DNA of 35,691 bases from the NCBI GenBank assembly GCA_964417785.1, contig CAYQJO010000012.1, positions 1 through 35,691 on the forward strand, given 5' to 3'. The notes beneath the pieces were generated by a model, which saw only the letters and a list, made by a program, of their open reading frames with translations, searched no databases and was not told the origin of the DNA. Positions 1 through 8,913 of the stretch are shown here, in pieces. The stretch is from DAOTUL01 sp034437435. Its GTDB lineage: Bacteria > Chloroflexota > Anaerolineae > Aggregatilineales > Phototrophicaceae. Every line of letters begins with the position of its first letter. The stretch's first letter is position 1. Both the position numbers and the translations under genes were made by a program.

Positions 1-49
1 AGGGCGTAGTTCCCATTAGGGAGTGTGGGTTCGACTCCCACCTTCGGCA
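1..49 (+). tRNA. tRNA-Leu, 3' part only
   Basis: The window opens inside a tRNA gene. Visible parts are a long variable arm (TTCCC/GGGAG around positions 10-23), the T arm with stem GTGGG/CCCAC at 25-29 and 37-41 and loop TTCGACT, and the 3' acceptor strand CTTCGGC at 42-48 with discriminator A at 49. A long variable arm together with this acceptor strand (it would pair with GCCGAAG) fits tRNA-Leu rather than Ser or Tyr. The anticodon lies outside the window. CCA is not encoded. A strong terminator follows at once. Confidence 0.85.
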
Positions 50-51
50 CA

Positions 52-82
52 AAAAAGGTCGCTCATGTTAGCGGCCTTTTTG
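52..82. terminator. Bidirectional rho-independent terminator
   Basis: A hairpin with stem GGTCGCT (57-63) / AGCGGCC (70-76), one G-U pair and loop CATGTT is flanked by A6 on the left and T5 on the right. It therefore has a U tract in both directions. It ends the tRNA-Leu transcript on the plus strand and the convergent minus-strand operon whose last stop codon is at 90. Confidence 0.85.
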
Positions 83-89
83 TATGCAG

Positions 90-1439
90 TTATTTACCAG
101 CCCCGGCATGCGCAGGAGATTGTTTCATCTGATTGAGAGGGAAATATGCTTCGCGCTGAGACACTGCCCAGGCCAGATAGATAAATGCCAGAGCATCAGC
201 AAATGTCATTGATAGGATGGCGGTCGGGATACCAGGCAGTCCCAGCGCCACACCGCCCCACATGACCACCGTTGTGGCAAAGAACGTGATCATCATAGCG
301 ACATAGACATGCTGGGTGCGTTTCTGCACCATCAACACGCCCCGACAGTGATGAGAGAAGGCCAGGATCAATGGCAGCAGACAACCAGCCCGCACGCCAT
401 CCACGATTAATCCGCGTAGGCTGTCCGGCGCACCGATGATGTAGTCAATATAGATATAGATCAGAGGTGAGAAACTGAACACCACCATGAACAGGCTCAA
501 GCCCAGACCCAACCGCCACGCGAAATGATAGAGGGCGGCTTGCTCTTTGAAGCCTTTGTTCAATGACACAACGACTGACGGCCAGGCGAAAGCACCTGCC
601 CGCAGGATCATTATCAGTGCAAAGATCACCGGCCATGCAGCCAGTGCCGTTGTCGCATCGGGCGTTTGTGCCAGCCCGCGTTCGATCACCGGGCGTGCGA
701 TCAACGCCAGCAGGCTCGTCAGGGCCAGCGGAATGTGAAAACTCAGTGCATCGCGCATGGTCAGCGGGTCCGACTCGTTTTCGGTGTTCATGATGCGCTC
801 TACATCATCGCGGCTGCGAGACCATGCGTATACACCCTCGCTGGATACGGCGGTCATGAAAGCCAGACCGCCGATGACGGCTCCTGGTAAATCGGTCACC
901 ACGCCGAGCAAGAAAGCACCACCGGCTGCGATAATCAGGCGCAGGATGGTCCCCTGCCACACCGGATTGTTGTGTCCGGCCTGGATCATCAAGCCCTGGC
1001 GAAAGCGGCGGATACCAACACCAATCCCGGAGAGAAACACCACTGCAAAAGCTGGACGGGCGGCCTCAATCAGTTTATCGGGTATGCCGAGCAGACTACC
1101 CATATAAAGGTCGAGCAAGGGGGTTACAGCGACCAATCCGGGTAAGACCGTCAGAAGCAGGATCAAGACCATCATTAAACGCCGGAGTACCAGATAGCTT
1201 TGGCGATCACGGGCGAGTGCGTTGCTGGTTGTCAGCATGTTGATGATGGGAGAATGAAACAACTGTGCCAGACTCAACGCCAGCCCGAAAGCGGCAAGCT
1301 GTGTCTCGGCATCCGGCTTACGACTGATGACTGCCTGAATCCAGGGACTCCCGATGGTCATAATTAGAAAACTGAACGAAAGGGGCAGCAAAAAGTGAAG
1401 GATTTGTTTTTGGGTCAGAGTTCGCATAAATTTCAGCAT
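90..1439 (-). CDS. MOP-superfamily (MATE/ANK-like) membrane transporter
   Basis: A polytopic integral membrane protein of about 449 residues with roughly twelve hydrophobic segments in two halves, as in the MOP (MATE/flippase) superfamily. The N-terminal segment, with a PWIQAVISR motif in the first helix pair, recalls ANK/progressive-ankylosis-type members more than drug-efflux MATEs; this is recognition by eye and the substrate is unknown. The start used is ATG at 1439; a TTG two codons upstream (1445) and an ATG at 1427 are also possible, and none has a strong Shine-Dalgarno. It is the last gene after the hydroxylase large subunit, YqeC-MocA and a glycosyltransferase, and ends at the bidirectional terminator. 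It may flip a lipid-linked product of the neighbouring glycosyltransferase, which is inference only. Confidence 0.6.
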   Translation of the reverse strand: MLKFMRTLTQKQILHFLLPLSFSFLIMTIGSPWIQAVISRKPDAETQLAAFGLALSLAQLFHSPIINMLTTSNALARDRQSYLVLRRLMMVLILLLTVLPGLVAVTPLLDLYMGSLLGIPDKLIEAARPAFAVVFLSGIGVGIRRFRQGLMIQAGHNNPVWQGTILRLIIAAGGAFLLGVVTDLPGAVIGGLAFMTAVSSEGVYAWSRSRDDVERIMNTENESDPLTMRDALSFHIPLALTSLLALIARPVIERGLAQTPDATTALAAWPVIFALIMILRAGAFAWPSVVVSLNKGFKEQAALYHFAWRLGLGLSLFMVVFSFSPLIYIYIDYIIGAPDSLRGLIVDGVRAGCLLPLILAFSHHCRGVLMVQKRTQHVYVAMMITFFATTVVMWGGVALGLPGIPTAILSMTFADALAFIYLAWAVSQREAYFPLNQMKQSPAHAGAGK

Positions 1440-1490
1440 AAACAATCATGCCTGAAGACTCAATGACCAATGTAATGAGATGGTCTTGAG

Positions 1491-2870
1491 TTATGGTGTG
1501 CGAATGCTGGTGCAGTAGTCGAGGTTTGGCTGTGGGTTGACCGTACTCCGGCGGCAGTCCATGAACAGCAGATCACCTTCGGCCAGTTCCAGAGCGGTCT
1601 CGAACTCTTCATTCCAAATTATCGGGCGGAAGATATAGAACTCAATGACGCGGTCGTAGCTGTCGTCGCCGGTATCCACATTGACCGCTATCGTATCTGT
1701 TGGTGCGGCGTTATTTTGTAGATAGGTGATAATTTCGTCAAACAGGGGTTGACGACCACTGGCATGCAGCAAACCAAAGACGACGACTGCCTGGATCAAG
1801 GCTGCTACCGTTATACTGACGATCAATGGCCTGCCATATCGCCCTGCACGAGGATAGACATTCGTCCAAACAACTGCCGCGCTGATCGCCATTGCCGGTA
1901 CCAGGAAGATTTTGTAATAATCATGGATGTAGCTGGCGTTGCGAAAAACCAGGAGATAGATGAATCCGGCCACAAACAGCAACAGAGTAAGAGGTTGGCG
2001 ATGTTTCCAGAGAGCCGGTATGCCCCATAGTGCCAGGGCTGTGAATCCGATTGTTGCGAAAAGCAGTACATGCTGAAAGTTCACGGATAACCATTGCAGT
2101 AGATTGAAGCGTTCGGTGCCGATTTGCCCGCTGTAGCTGCTGCTGCGCCATCCGAAGGACTTCAATAGGTCGTTGAACGCGCCCGAATGCTGGCTTTCAT
2201 AAAGCAACATCATCGTGATAAATGCAGCGATTGTCACCATACCGAGTCCGATCACACCCAAACGATGCTGTCGGCTTCCCAATCCGGCCAGACTCAGGAA
2301 CGCCACAAAAAAGACCGCCGGCCATGCAGTCCATACCGATAGCCACGCAAGAAGCATGAGCAGGCCATAACGCTGTCTGGTGGGGTAGCGCAGCCAGTTA
2401 ACCAGTGCGGCGGCGAAGACCATCGCCGTCGCAAGTCCGAGTGGATCATGGCCGGCGACGCGTCCGAAGTAGGCTACCATTGGTGTGAACGCGAAAAATG
2501 CACTGGCGATCAGCGCTAAGTTTCGATTATAGAGTCGTCGGGTGAAGACGTAAAATCCGCTTAAACTGAACATAGTGGCAGCAGCGAATACAAATCGCAC
2601 ACTGGTCTCGTTGAAACCGGTGAACTGTGTGAGAATGGCGGGGAGCCACACCAGCAATGGGGGATGATGAGTATAAATGGCTAACTCGTCTACAGGGGTG
2701 GGGGCGCTGTTACGGACGACCAGGATGGTGTTGTACTCGTCCAAATTGCGTATGGCAGCCGGTATCCAGACTCGATAGGCGTCCTGTATCCCGTAGTAAG
2801 GTGCGTTCAAGCGGATCAGCAGCAATGCCCAGAGCGCAAGGATGAGCAGAACAATCCGTCTGTCTGGCAA
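1491..2870 (-). CDS. GT-C fold membrane glycosyltransferase (PMT/ArnT-like)
   Basis: About 459 residues with many transmembrane helices. It follows the GT-C plan: a first helix, then a periplasmic loop with an acidic residue (Asp30 in GIQDAYRVW) and an HHPPLLVW stretch near residue 68, matching the HPPL-type motif of PMT_2/ArnT-like family 39 glycosyltransferases. Such enzymes move a sugar from a polyprenyl-phosphate donor at the outer face of the membrane. The start is a TTG one base after the TAA stop of the upstream YqeC-MocA gene, with AGGGCTGAAG as a modest ribosome site, so coupling is likely. Donor and acceptor cannot be told from sequence. Its position behind molybdenum-enzyme genes does not explain its role. 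Confidence 0.7.
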   Translation of the reverse strand: MPDRRIVLLILALWALLLIRLNAPYYGIQDAYRVWIPAAIRNLDEYNTILVVRNSAPTPVDELAIYTHHPPLLVWLPAILTQFTGFNETSVRFVFAAATMFSLSGFYVFTRRLYNRNLALIASAFFAFTPMVAYFGRVAGHDPLGLATAMVFAAALVNWLRYPTRQRYGLLMLLAWLSVWTAWPAVFFVAFLSLAGLGSRQHRLGVIGLGMVTIAAFITMMLLYESQHSGAFNDLLKSFGWRSSSYSGQIGTERFNLLQWLSVNFQHVLLFATIGFTALALWGIPALWKHRQPLTLLLFVAGFIYLLVFRNASYIHDYYKIFLVPAMAISAAVVWTNVYPRAGRYGRPLIVSITVAALIQAVVVFGLLHASGRQPLFDEIITYLQNNAAPTDTIAVNVDTGDDSYDRVIEFYIFRPIIWNEEFETALELAEGDLLFMDCRRSTVNPQPNLDYCTSIRTP

Positions 2871-2871
2871 T

Positions 2872-4221
2872 TTACTTCAGCCCTGCTTTGGAGCGTTCTT
2901 TTTGATAGTCGTCGGGTGTATCCACGTCGCGCAGCACGGAGTCGGTGTTGACGGGAATGTAGTGGATGTCATCGTGGTGATTGTTGATGACATCGCGGAG
3001 GCTCTGGTTGCGCTTCAGGTCCAGCACTTCCGGCCAATAGCGTCGGCCCATCAGAATCGGATGGCCGCGTTTCATCTCGTAGCTTGGAATAATCAGATCG
3101 CCCGCGCCTTCGGCATAGGCCAGCATGATCTGGTAGATCACTTTAGGTTGAATACGCGGCTGATCGCCCAAAACCACCAGAGAAGCCGCCACATGATCGG
3201 GCATGGCTCGCAGTCCGGTCTTAAGGGACGAGAGCATCTCGCCGGTTTTGTAAGAGCGGTTGAAGGCAACTTTGACGCCCATCGGCTTGACGATCTCTTT
3301 AACCTCATTTGCCATGTGGCCGGTAACGACGACGATATGTTCGATGCGTGAGCGAATCAACTGCTCAACGATGTGTTCAATGATGGTTTTGCGCCCCGAC
3401 CAGGGCAGCAGCAATTTGGGTTCGCCCATGCGCGTTGATAGACCTCCCGCCAGCACCACCGCACCCAACGGACGCTGGACCTCATGAACTGGCTCCGCAC
3501 CGCGCACCGATCCAAAAGCGACACTACTGATGCGTGGCTGGCGCAGGACCAATCGCGCTACCATTCTTGCCCTTGCCCGACCGTAACCCTGGTGCGACGC
3601 CTGATTGAGAAAGGCGACTACCCGTGCCGTATCGGGAACGCCACGCAGACCCAGCATTTCGTCGCGGATAACCTGTGCCACCCAGGGTGATTTGATGGTG
3701 TTGCCCTCGACGAAGCCATAACGGTTGATGATGGCCTGTGGATTGTAAACGTGTTCGTCGGTCAGTGGTTTGCCCAGCACGGAAAGCGATGCCACCGGGA
3801 TTACCAGGGTCGTCTCCGGTGGGATAATCGGTTCGTCATCATAGGGTGCTTTGAGCGGCAGCCCTTCGGCTCCATCGGCTTCCACCAGCCAGACGTCGCT
3901 ATCGACCGTATCCAGCAAACGCGGAATCCAGGCCGGATCAGGGCCAATGATTGTGTCATCCTGGACTGAGTCATAGAGAAAGACAAAGCGATGGTCGGTC
4001 AGGGCGGTTGAAATCGCCGCAGCGCCCTCATGTGGGGTGACGGTACCCGGTATCAGCGATAACTTGTCGGCGGCGATACGGGTGGTTGTCGTCGCCAGCA
4101 CCCGCCAACCGAGTTCGGCCAGTTCGTAGCCCAATCCGACCATAGTCGAGGTTTTGCCGCCAGCCCCGATTAACGCAACCACGTCACCGGGGGTGATTTC
4201 AAACGCCTGATGCAGCTTCAT
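2872..4221 (-). CDS. YqeC-MocA fusion: molybdenum hydroxylase cofactor maturation protein
   Basis: A 449-residue two-domain protein. Residues 1 to about 245 resemble YqeC, the accessory protein linked to (selenium-dependent) molybdenum hydroxylases, with a P-loop GAGGKTS at 19-25 and EADGAEGLPLKAP from 114. Residues from about 253 form a MocA/YgfJ-type nucleotidyltransferase: LAGGLSTRMGEPKLLLPW from 258 and GDQP at 352-355. MocA joins CTP to Mo-molybdopterin to give the cytosine dinucleotide cofactor of xanthine-dehydrogenase-family enzymes. In E. coli the two are separate genes (yqeC, mocA). Here they are one protein whose ATG overlaps the stop of the hydroxylase subunit by ATGA, so cofactor and enzyme are made together. 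The YqeC reaction is not established, and selenium use cannot be judged from this protein alone. Confidence 0.88.
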   Translation of the reverse strand: MKLHQAFEITPGDVVALIGAGGKTSTMVGLGYELAELGWRVLATTTTRIAADKLSLIPGTVTPHEGAAAISTALTDHRFVFLYDSVQDDTIIGPDPAWIPRLLDTVDSDVWLVEADGAEGLPLKAPYDDEPIIPPETTLVIPVASLSVLGKPLTDEHVYNPQAIINRYGFVEGNTIKSPWVAQVIRDEMLGLRGVPDTARVVAFLNQASHQGYGRARARMVARLVLRQPRISSVAFGSVRGAEPVHEVQRPLGAVVLAGGLSTRMGEPKLLLPWSGRKTIIEHIVEQLIRSRIEHIVVVTGHMANEVKEIVKPMGVKVAFNRSYKTGEMLSSLKTGLRAMPDHVAASLVVLGDQPRIQPKVIYQIMLAYAEGAGDLIIPSYEMKRGHPILMGRRYWPEVLDLKRNQSLRDVINNHHDDIHYIPVNTDSVLRDVDTPDDYQKERSKAGLK

Positions 4222-6440
4222 GCAAGTTCCATGCCCAGTCCTTGTTTACGGAGTGCAGCCACCACCCGGTCCGGTGTGAAGGGTAATTCGTCCAGCCAGA
4301 CGCCGGTTGCATCATGGACAGCAGCAGCGATTGCCGGAGCCAGTGGCAGAAACGGCATTTCCGCCATGCCACGAGCGCCCCAGGGACCGATGGGGTCAGC
4401 GTATTCCAGAACGACCGATTTAACTTCCAATGGTACATCCAGCGCGGTTGGGATCAGGTAGGTTGACAGGTGCGGATTCTGAATGACACCTTCCCTGGAG
4501 ACTAAATGCTCCATGATGGCATAACCCTGGGCCTGAACCACCGCGCCTTCGATCTGCCCGATGACCTGCTCCGGGTTTATGGCCTTACCGACATCGTTGG
4601 CGGACACAACGTTTCGCAAATGGATGTGGCCGGTCTCAATATCGACCTCGACCTCGACAGCCTGGGCCGCATAGCCATAGGCGAAGTTGGGTTCGCTGCG
4701 GCCTGTCATCGGATCGTAGGGGGTTGTTTTGGGTGGCCGGTAGATGTATTCCGCCACCGCTGGACGCTCCTCGTCCTGCCACTTCTTGAACGCCAGTTCT
4801 GCCGCGCCGCGAATGGCGTTACCGGCCATGAACGTCAGGCGTGATGCTGACGCACTGCCGGATGATCCGGTTTCAGCGGTGTCGGAGGCGATCAGACGAA
4901 CTTTGTGCAGCGGGACGCCAACCGCATCGGCGGCCATCTGCATGACAACGGTGTGTGCGCCCTGGCCGACATCAGCAGCCGCCTGACGCACTACAACTTT
5001 TTCGATCTCTACGCCGCCGTGAATCTCGATCCCGGCCCAACTTTGTTCGGGAAAACCAAAACTGTAACCGACGTTCTTGAAGCCGCAGGCTATACCACGA
5101 CCGCGCCGCAGTGCCGGGTCGTCTGTATTCTGGGCGGCTGGCTCGCGCTCTCCGTTTTGCCAGAAGCTTTCTTTCCCCAGCGCCTCTAGTACCTGCGGCA
5201 TCGTGACTCCGGCTGGGAGTGGGGTACCGACCGAAAGAATACTGCCTTCCTGGATGCTGTTCTTCAGGCGCAGTTCGAGCGGGTCCATATCCAGTGCCAG
5301 CGCCAGCTTGTTGATCTGGCCTTCGGCGGCGAACAAAGCCTGCGGTGCGCCGAAGCCCCGGAATGCGCCGCATGGGATGTTGTTGGTGTAAACGCCGTAG
5401 GTGTCGATCTGGATGTTAGGGATTTCGTAAGCCCCGGTGACCATCAGGTTCGCGTTGCCCATGACTTTCGTGGTGGTGTAATTGTAGGCTCCCGCATCGC
5501 CGACTACCCGCGCCTCGACCGCGACAATCTTGCCCGCACGGGTGGCTCCCCAGCGGGTCCACACGCGGATCGGATGGCGCTTGTGATGGTAGCGGATGGA
5601 TTCCTCGCGGTTCCAGATGACTTTGATCGGACGGCGGAGTTTCCAGGCGGCCAGTGCCAGTACAATCTGAACGGACATATCTTCGCGTCCGCCGAACGCA
5701 CCACCGATGGCGGGGTAGATCACGCGCACCTGCTCTTCCGGCAGAGCGAGGGCATGGTTGATCTGCCACAGGTCTTCGTGTGTCCACTGACCGGCAACGA
5801 CTACCGTGACACGGCCTTCGTCGTCAATGTAGGATAACCCGGCCTCCGGTTGCAGGTAAGCGTGTTCCTGGTAACCAGTGTCGTATTCACCTTCGACTAT
5901 CACCTCAGCCTGCGCCCAACCGGCTTCCATATCGCCTTTGCGAATGCGATAGTGGCACAGAATGTTATCGGGGGTGTTGGCGTGTAGCTGCGGTGCGCCG
6001 TCACTCATCGCCGCTTCTGCCGTGAAGACTGGCGGCAAATCTTCGTATTCAACATCGATCAATTGGGCCGCACAGGCAGCGATGGCTTCGGTTTCGGCCA
6101 CCACCACAGCGATACAGTCGGCATAGCAGCGGACGATATCCGCGCCGGGGATGGTGCTGCCAGGACCGCACAACACGGGTTGATCTTTCGTGACCAAACC
6201 GTATTCGTTGAGTGGCACATCTTTCGCGGTGAAGATGCCCATCACGCCGTTCACGGCCTCTGCCTGTGATGTATCGATGTTAATCACGCGGGCATGGGGT
6301 CGGTCGCTGAAACGCAGCTTCATCCAGAGTTGGCCGTCCATATCAATATCACCGGGGTAGGGAGTCTCGCCCGTCACTTTGCCCCGTGCGTCGATACGTT
6401 TAATCGACTGACCGATAACAACTGTCTTATCTTTCGGCAT
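4218..6440 (-). CDS. Xanthine dehydrogenase-family hydroxylase, molybdopterin-binding subunit
   Basis: A 740-residue molybdenum hydroxylase large subunit. The aldehyde-oxidase/xanthine-dehydrogenase a/b hammerhead domain fills about residues 20-130, followed by the molybdopterin-binding domains. Family signatures seen are GGAFGGRED, GAFRGFGAPQ, DVGQGAHT, a GSASASRLT stretch and, near the C-terminus, GARGMAEMPFLPLAPA. Glu694 in the last motif is the expected catalytic base. The enzyme should hydroxylate a purine or similar N-heterocycle at an sp2 carbon; substrate specificity is not readable. The partner FAD/FeS subunit lies at 8910-10337 in another transcription unit. The start is ATG with a strong GGAGGT ribosome site, behind an extended -10 promoter and a palindrome at the predicted start of transcription. 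The next gene, YqeC-MocA, supplies the cofactor. Confidence 0.92.
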   Translation of the reverse strand: MPKDKTVVIGQSIKRIDARGKVTGETPYPGDIDMDGQLWMKLRFSDRPHARVINIDTSQAEAVNGVMGIFTAKDVPLNEYGLVTKDQPVLCGPGSTIPGADIVRCYADCIAVVVAETEAIAACAAQLIDVEYEDLPPVFTAEAAMSDGAPQLHANTPDNILCHYRIRKGDMEAGWAQAEVIVEGEYDTGYQEHAYLQPEAGLSYIDDEGRVTVVVAGQWTHEDLWQINHALALPEEQVRVIYPAIGGAFGGREDMSVQIVLALAAWKLRRPIKVIWNREESIRYHHKRHPIRVWTRWGATRAGKIVAVEARVVGDAGAYNYTTTKVMGNANLMVTGAYEIPNIQIDTYGVYTNNIPCGAFRGFGAPQALFAAEGQINKLALALDMDPLELRLKNSIQEGSILSVGTPLPAGVTMPQVLEALGKESFWQNGEREPAAQNTDDPALRRGRGIACGFKNVGYSFGFPEQSWAGIEIHGGVEIEKVVVRQAAADVGQGAHTVVMQMAADAVGVPLHKVRLIASDTAETGSSGSASASRLTFMAGNAIRGAAELAFKKWQDEERPAVAEYIYRPPKTTPYDPMTGRSEPNFAYGYAAQAVEVEVDIETGHIHLRNVVSANDVGKAINPEQVIGQIEGAVVQAQGYAIMEHLVSREGVIQNPHLSTYLIPTALDVPLEVKSVVLEYADPIGPWGARGMAEMPFLPLAPAIAAAVHDATGVWLDELPFTPDRVVAALRKQGLGMELA

Positions 6441-6460
6441 CGATCACCTACCTCCAAACT

Positions 6461-6481
6461 GTTTGCAAACCTATTATAGCA
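6461..6481 (-). promoter_or_regulatory. Promoter with extended -10 and palindromic operator candidate
   Basis: On the minus strand, TGCTATAAT (6481-6473) is a perfect extended -10 element; no good -35 is seen at 17 bases, as is usual for extended -10 promoters. The perfect 10-base palindrome GTTTGCAAAC (6470-6461) sits at about -4 to +6 of the predicted start, where a bound repressor would block initiation. GGAGGT follows about 9 bases before the ATG of the molybdopterin subunit. The -10 is strong; the operator role is inference. Confidence 0.65.
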
Positions 6482-6519
6482 GAATCGGATCACTTCGCTG
6501 ACTCATGGGCGAACGCAAT

Positions 6520-6548
6520 ATAGACCTCTGATTGTTTCAAAGGTCTAT
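6520..6548 (-). terminator. Hairpin after the nucleosidase-like gene, possible weak terminator
   Basis: ATAGACCT (6520-6527) and AGGTCTAT (6541-6548) form an 8-bp stem with a 13-base loop, 33 bases after the stop codon at 6581 and just upstream of the next promoter. No clear U tract follows on the minus strand, so it may be a weak terminator, an RNA stability element or a binding site. Confidence 0.4.
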
Positions 6549-6580
6549 TGTAATCCATCCTGACTGCCGGGTAAAACGCT

Positions 6581-8371
6581 TCAGGATTGTTCCAGCACAC
6601 CGTTTGCCGGCAGGAGGTTGTCTTCGGTGACCGGACGGTTGCGGCGAACACGCTCGGCCTCGCTGCTCAGGATGCGGCGCAAAATGGCGATAGCGGTGGC
6701 GTAAGTGGGATCAACACCGCTGTAGCTCAGGTTGCTGGTGCCGAGGTTGTGCGCCCGTCCCATCGGTGTATCCGACGCATAGTGCAGAAAGCCTACATCG
6801 AACGGTACACCGTGCAAGTTGACAATCTCATTTTGCGGGTGCCGGTTGGGGCGAAAGGCTTCGTAAATCCCCGATAGATAGGGGCCGCCTTCCATTTCAA
6901 TGTCGGTGTAGCCTTCTTTGTAAAAGACGCTCATATAGGTCGGATTTTGCAGAAAGGTGCCGGGGGCGCTGATGGCCTTCTGGTTATCCAGTACCATGCC
7001 ATAGGCCATGTAAGGAGCCACATCACGGGCGACAAAACAATTGTTAAACAGGTAGGTGTTGCGCGAGTGTTCGTCGTGGATGACGTTGGGGATCATCACG
7101 TCACCGATGCGCCCGTTGAGAGTGGCGGCTTTGCCCATGATATATACGCCCTGGAGACGGCCAACACGCTCCGTGATACGGTTCAGAATGTGATACGCGG
7201 CCAGGCCCAGCGGATAGTCAATGTTGATAATCAGCGCGTCGCTCTCGGCCAGTGCGTCAAAATCTGTCGCATTGCACAGACGCGGATCAGCCCAATTTGA
7301 GCGCATGCTGCGTATCTCGATGATTTGCGACGCGATTTGGAAGCCGTGCTTGTTGGGAACCCGGTGAATGCCGATAGTGCGTTCATCAGCCAGGACCTTC
7401 TCGGTTTCTTGCTGAGAACGATCCGACAGATATTTTTTCAGGACGTAGTAGAGAAAGTTGTAGCGGTTGGTCGGGCGGTTCTGGGCCAGAATACCCTGGT
7501 ATTCGGCCATAAGGTCTTCGTGGCCGATTTCCTCAATGTAGTCGATCAACTCTGCTTCGTGCCGCCACGCAAAACCGCTCAACAGATTGGACAGCGAATG
7601 GGTGTTGCTGGACACGAAGTACACTGGGCGTTCCATCGGATTGATGTCCATCACAGATGCAGCGCCTTCCAGTTCGTCCCACCAGTAAGCGGTCGCTTTA
7701 CGATAATCGGCAACGGTGGATGCCAACAGCTTGAGACCGATCTTCTTGGGCTTTTCGGCGATCTTTTGCAGTGTACTCAGCAGATTCGGCTTCCAGATCA
7801 TCTCGATGCGCCGCATATCGTCACATTTGATTTGCAGCGCACCCGCCAGCAGTTCGGCCTCACTGTCGGTCAGCGATGAGTGACGGTCATGGTTCTGTGC
7901 CAGGAAGAGTTTAGCGATTTCGCTCTGGAGCAGGTTGTGTAATTTGTTCCATTCGATTTGATACGCCGTCAGAATGGGGACCAGGTCATCAATATCGGAG
8001 CGACTGGCGATGAAAGTTGCCAGCGTGCGGTTGCCATCGTAATGCACGCGCCGCCGTCGTCCGGGGGCATAGACACGCTCCCAACGATCAATGTCCGTGT
8101 AACCTGCATCGACAAATGACTTCTCAATCTGGCCGATGAGGATATAGTCAACATCCGGCATGATGGGTGGCAGACGCAGTGAGCTATAGGTGATGGCCGC
8201 TACATCCGGTTCCGGTGAACGGGCCTTCACATGCAGCGATGACTCTATCGCTTTGTGGCTCTCCTCCAACGTCTCGATTTGAATCATGTCGCTAGAACGC
8301 AGCAGCGAATAGTAAGTTCGCATGAACAGTTCGATTTCTTCGCTGCCTGTTTTGGGTACTGTTCGATCCAT
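6581..8371 (-). CDS. Large two-part protein with nucleoside phosphorylase/nucleosidase-like C-terminal domain
   Basis: About 596 residues from the ATG used here (a TTG at 8392 would add seven). I do not recognise the N-terminal 350 residues, which look alpha-helical and soluble. The C-terminal third has the layout of the PNP/UDP phosphorylase superfamily (numbering from the TTG): a core strand with GKAATLNGRIGDVMIPN, then DIEMEGGP with Glu499-Met500-Glu501, matching the ribose-binding Met-Glu motif, then HYASDTPMG near 534-542, matching the SD motif whose Asp contacts the base. A role in cleaving purine nucleosides, or sensing them, would suit the hydroxylase neighbours. It stands alone between two transcription units. 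It may belong to a DUF family (DUF6909 comes to mind, not verified). Function is inferred; the superfamily match is moderately sure. Confidence 0.6.
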   Translation of the reverse strand: MDRTVPKTGSEEIELFMRTYYSLLRSSDMIQIETLEESHKAIESSLHVKARSPEPDVAAITYSSLRLPPIMPDVDYILIGQIEKSFVDAGYTDIDRWERVYAPGRRRRVHYDGNRTLATFIASRSDIDDLVPILTAYQIEWNKLHNLLQSEIAKLFLAQNHDRHSSLTDSEAELLAGALQIKCDDMRRIEMIWKPNLLSTLQKIAEKPKKIGLKLLASTVADYRKATAYWWDELEGAASVMDINPMERPVYFVSSNTHSLSNLLSGFAWRHEAELIDYIEEIGHEDLMAEYQGILAQNRPTNRYNFLYYVLKKYLSDRSQQETEKVLADERTIGIHRVPNKHGFQIASQIIEIRSMRSNWADPRLCNATDFDALAESDALIINIDYPLGLAAYHILNRITERVGRLQGVYIMGKAATLNGRIGDVMIPNVIHDEHSRNTYLFNNCFVARDVAPYMAYGMVLDNQKAISAPGTFLQNPTYMSVFYKEGYTDIEMEGGPYLSGIYEAFRPNRHPQNEIVNLHGVPFDVGFLHYASDTPMGRAHNLGTSNLSYSGVDPTYATAIAILRRILSSEAERVRRNRPVTEDNLLPANGVLEQS

Positions 8372-8475
8372 ATAGCAAAACGGCTCATCCAATCAGGATG
8401 ATGACCGTCTCCTTATACGATGTAATTGTGTAAATTAGCGTAACAGGCGAAGGTTAAACCGGTGTTAAAAAGGTG

Positions 8476-8913
8476 CTAGCTCTTGCGCCGCTTCGATTGC
8501 TCTGCCTCGCGCTCTTTTTTCTCGCGGTCGGCGGCAGCCTGTTTATTGATTTGCTGCTTACGACGTTTCTTGGCGATCCTTTCTACCGCCATTGCCTCGC
8601 GCTCTTTCTTGAGTTGGGCTTCGGTCGCCAGTTTGGGTGGTTTGGGCGCGAAAATGGCATAGAGCATGGCGGTGAACATCATCAGGATGAGGAAGATACC
8701 CACGCCGATAACGTAACCCATCTCGGTGTAGCCTTCGTCGTCCTGCTGCGGTAGACTGCTGATTTGTTGGGCCAGAAACTCATGTGCTGGCTCATAGGTG
8801 AAGTAGGCGATCACGCCAAAGCACACAGCCAGCAGCAGGCCGATGACCGGAAGAAATGCGTTCAGCGGGTCTTTTTTCTTGCCACCTTTGGTGTATTCGT
8901 TTTCAAAGCTCAC
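8476..8913 (-). CDS. Small two-helix membrane protein with charged C-terminal tail
   Basis: 145 residues. A short polar N-terminus is followed by two hydrophobic helices (about residues 20-42 and 64-88), separated by an acidic loop, and a C-terminal tail of about 50 residues very rich in Lys, Arg, Glu and Gln that is probably helical and cytoplasmic. I recognise no family. The GTG start overlaps the stop of the FAD/FeS hydroxylase subunit (GTGA), so it is translated with that subunit and closes the long F420/xdh run of genes. It could anchor the hydroxylase to the membrane, but nothing beyond position supports this. Confidence 0.7.
   Translation of the reverse strand: MSFENEYTKGGKKKDPLNAFLPVIGLLLAVCFGVIAYFTYEPAHEFLAQQISSLPQQDDEGYTEMGYVIGVGIFLILMMFTAMLYAIFAPKPPKLATEAQLKKEREAMAVERIAKKRRKQQINKQAAADREKKEREAEQSKRRKS

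Noticed and set aside
4218..6440. Selenocysteine insertion in the hydroxylase subunit
   Set aside because: No in-frame TGA is read through; selenium in such enzymes is a labile ligand and leaves no mark in the gene.
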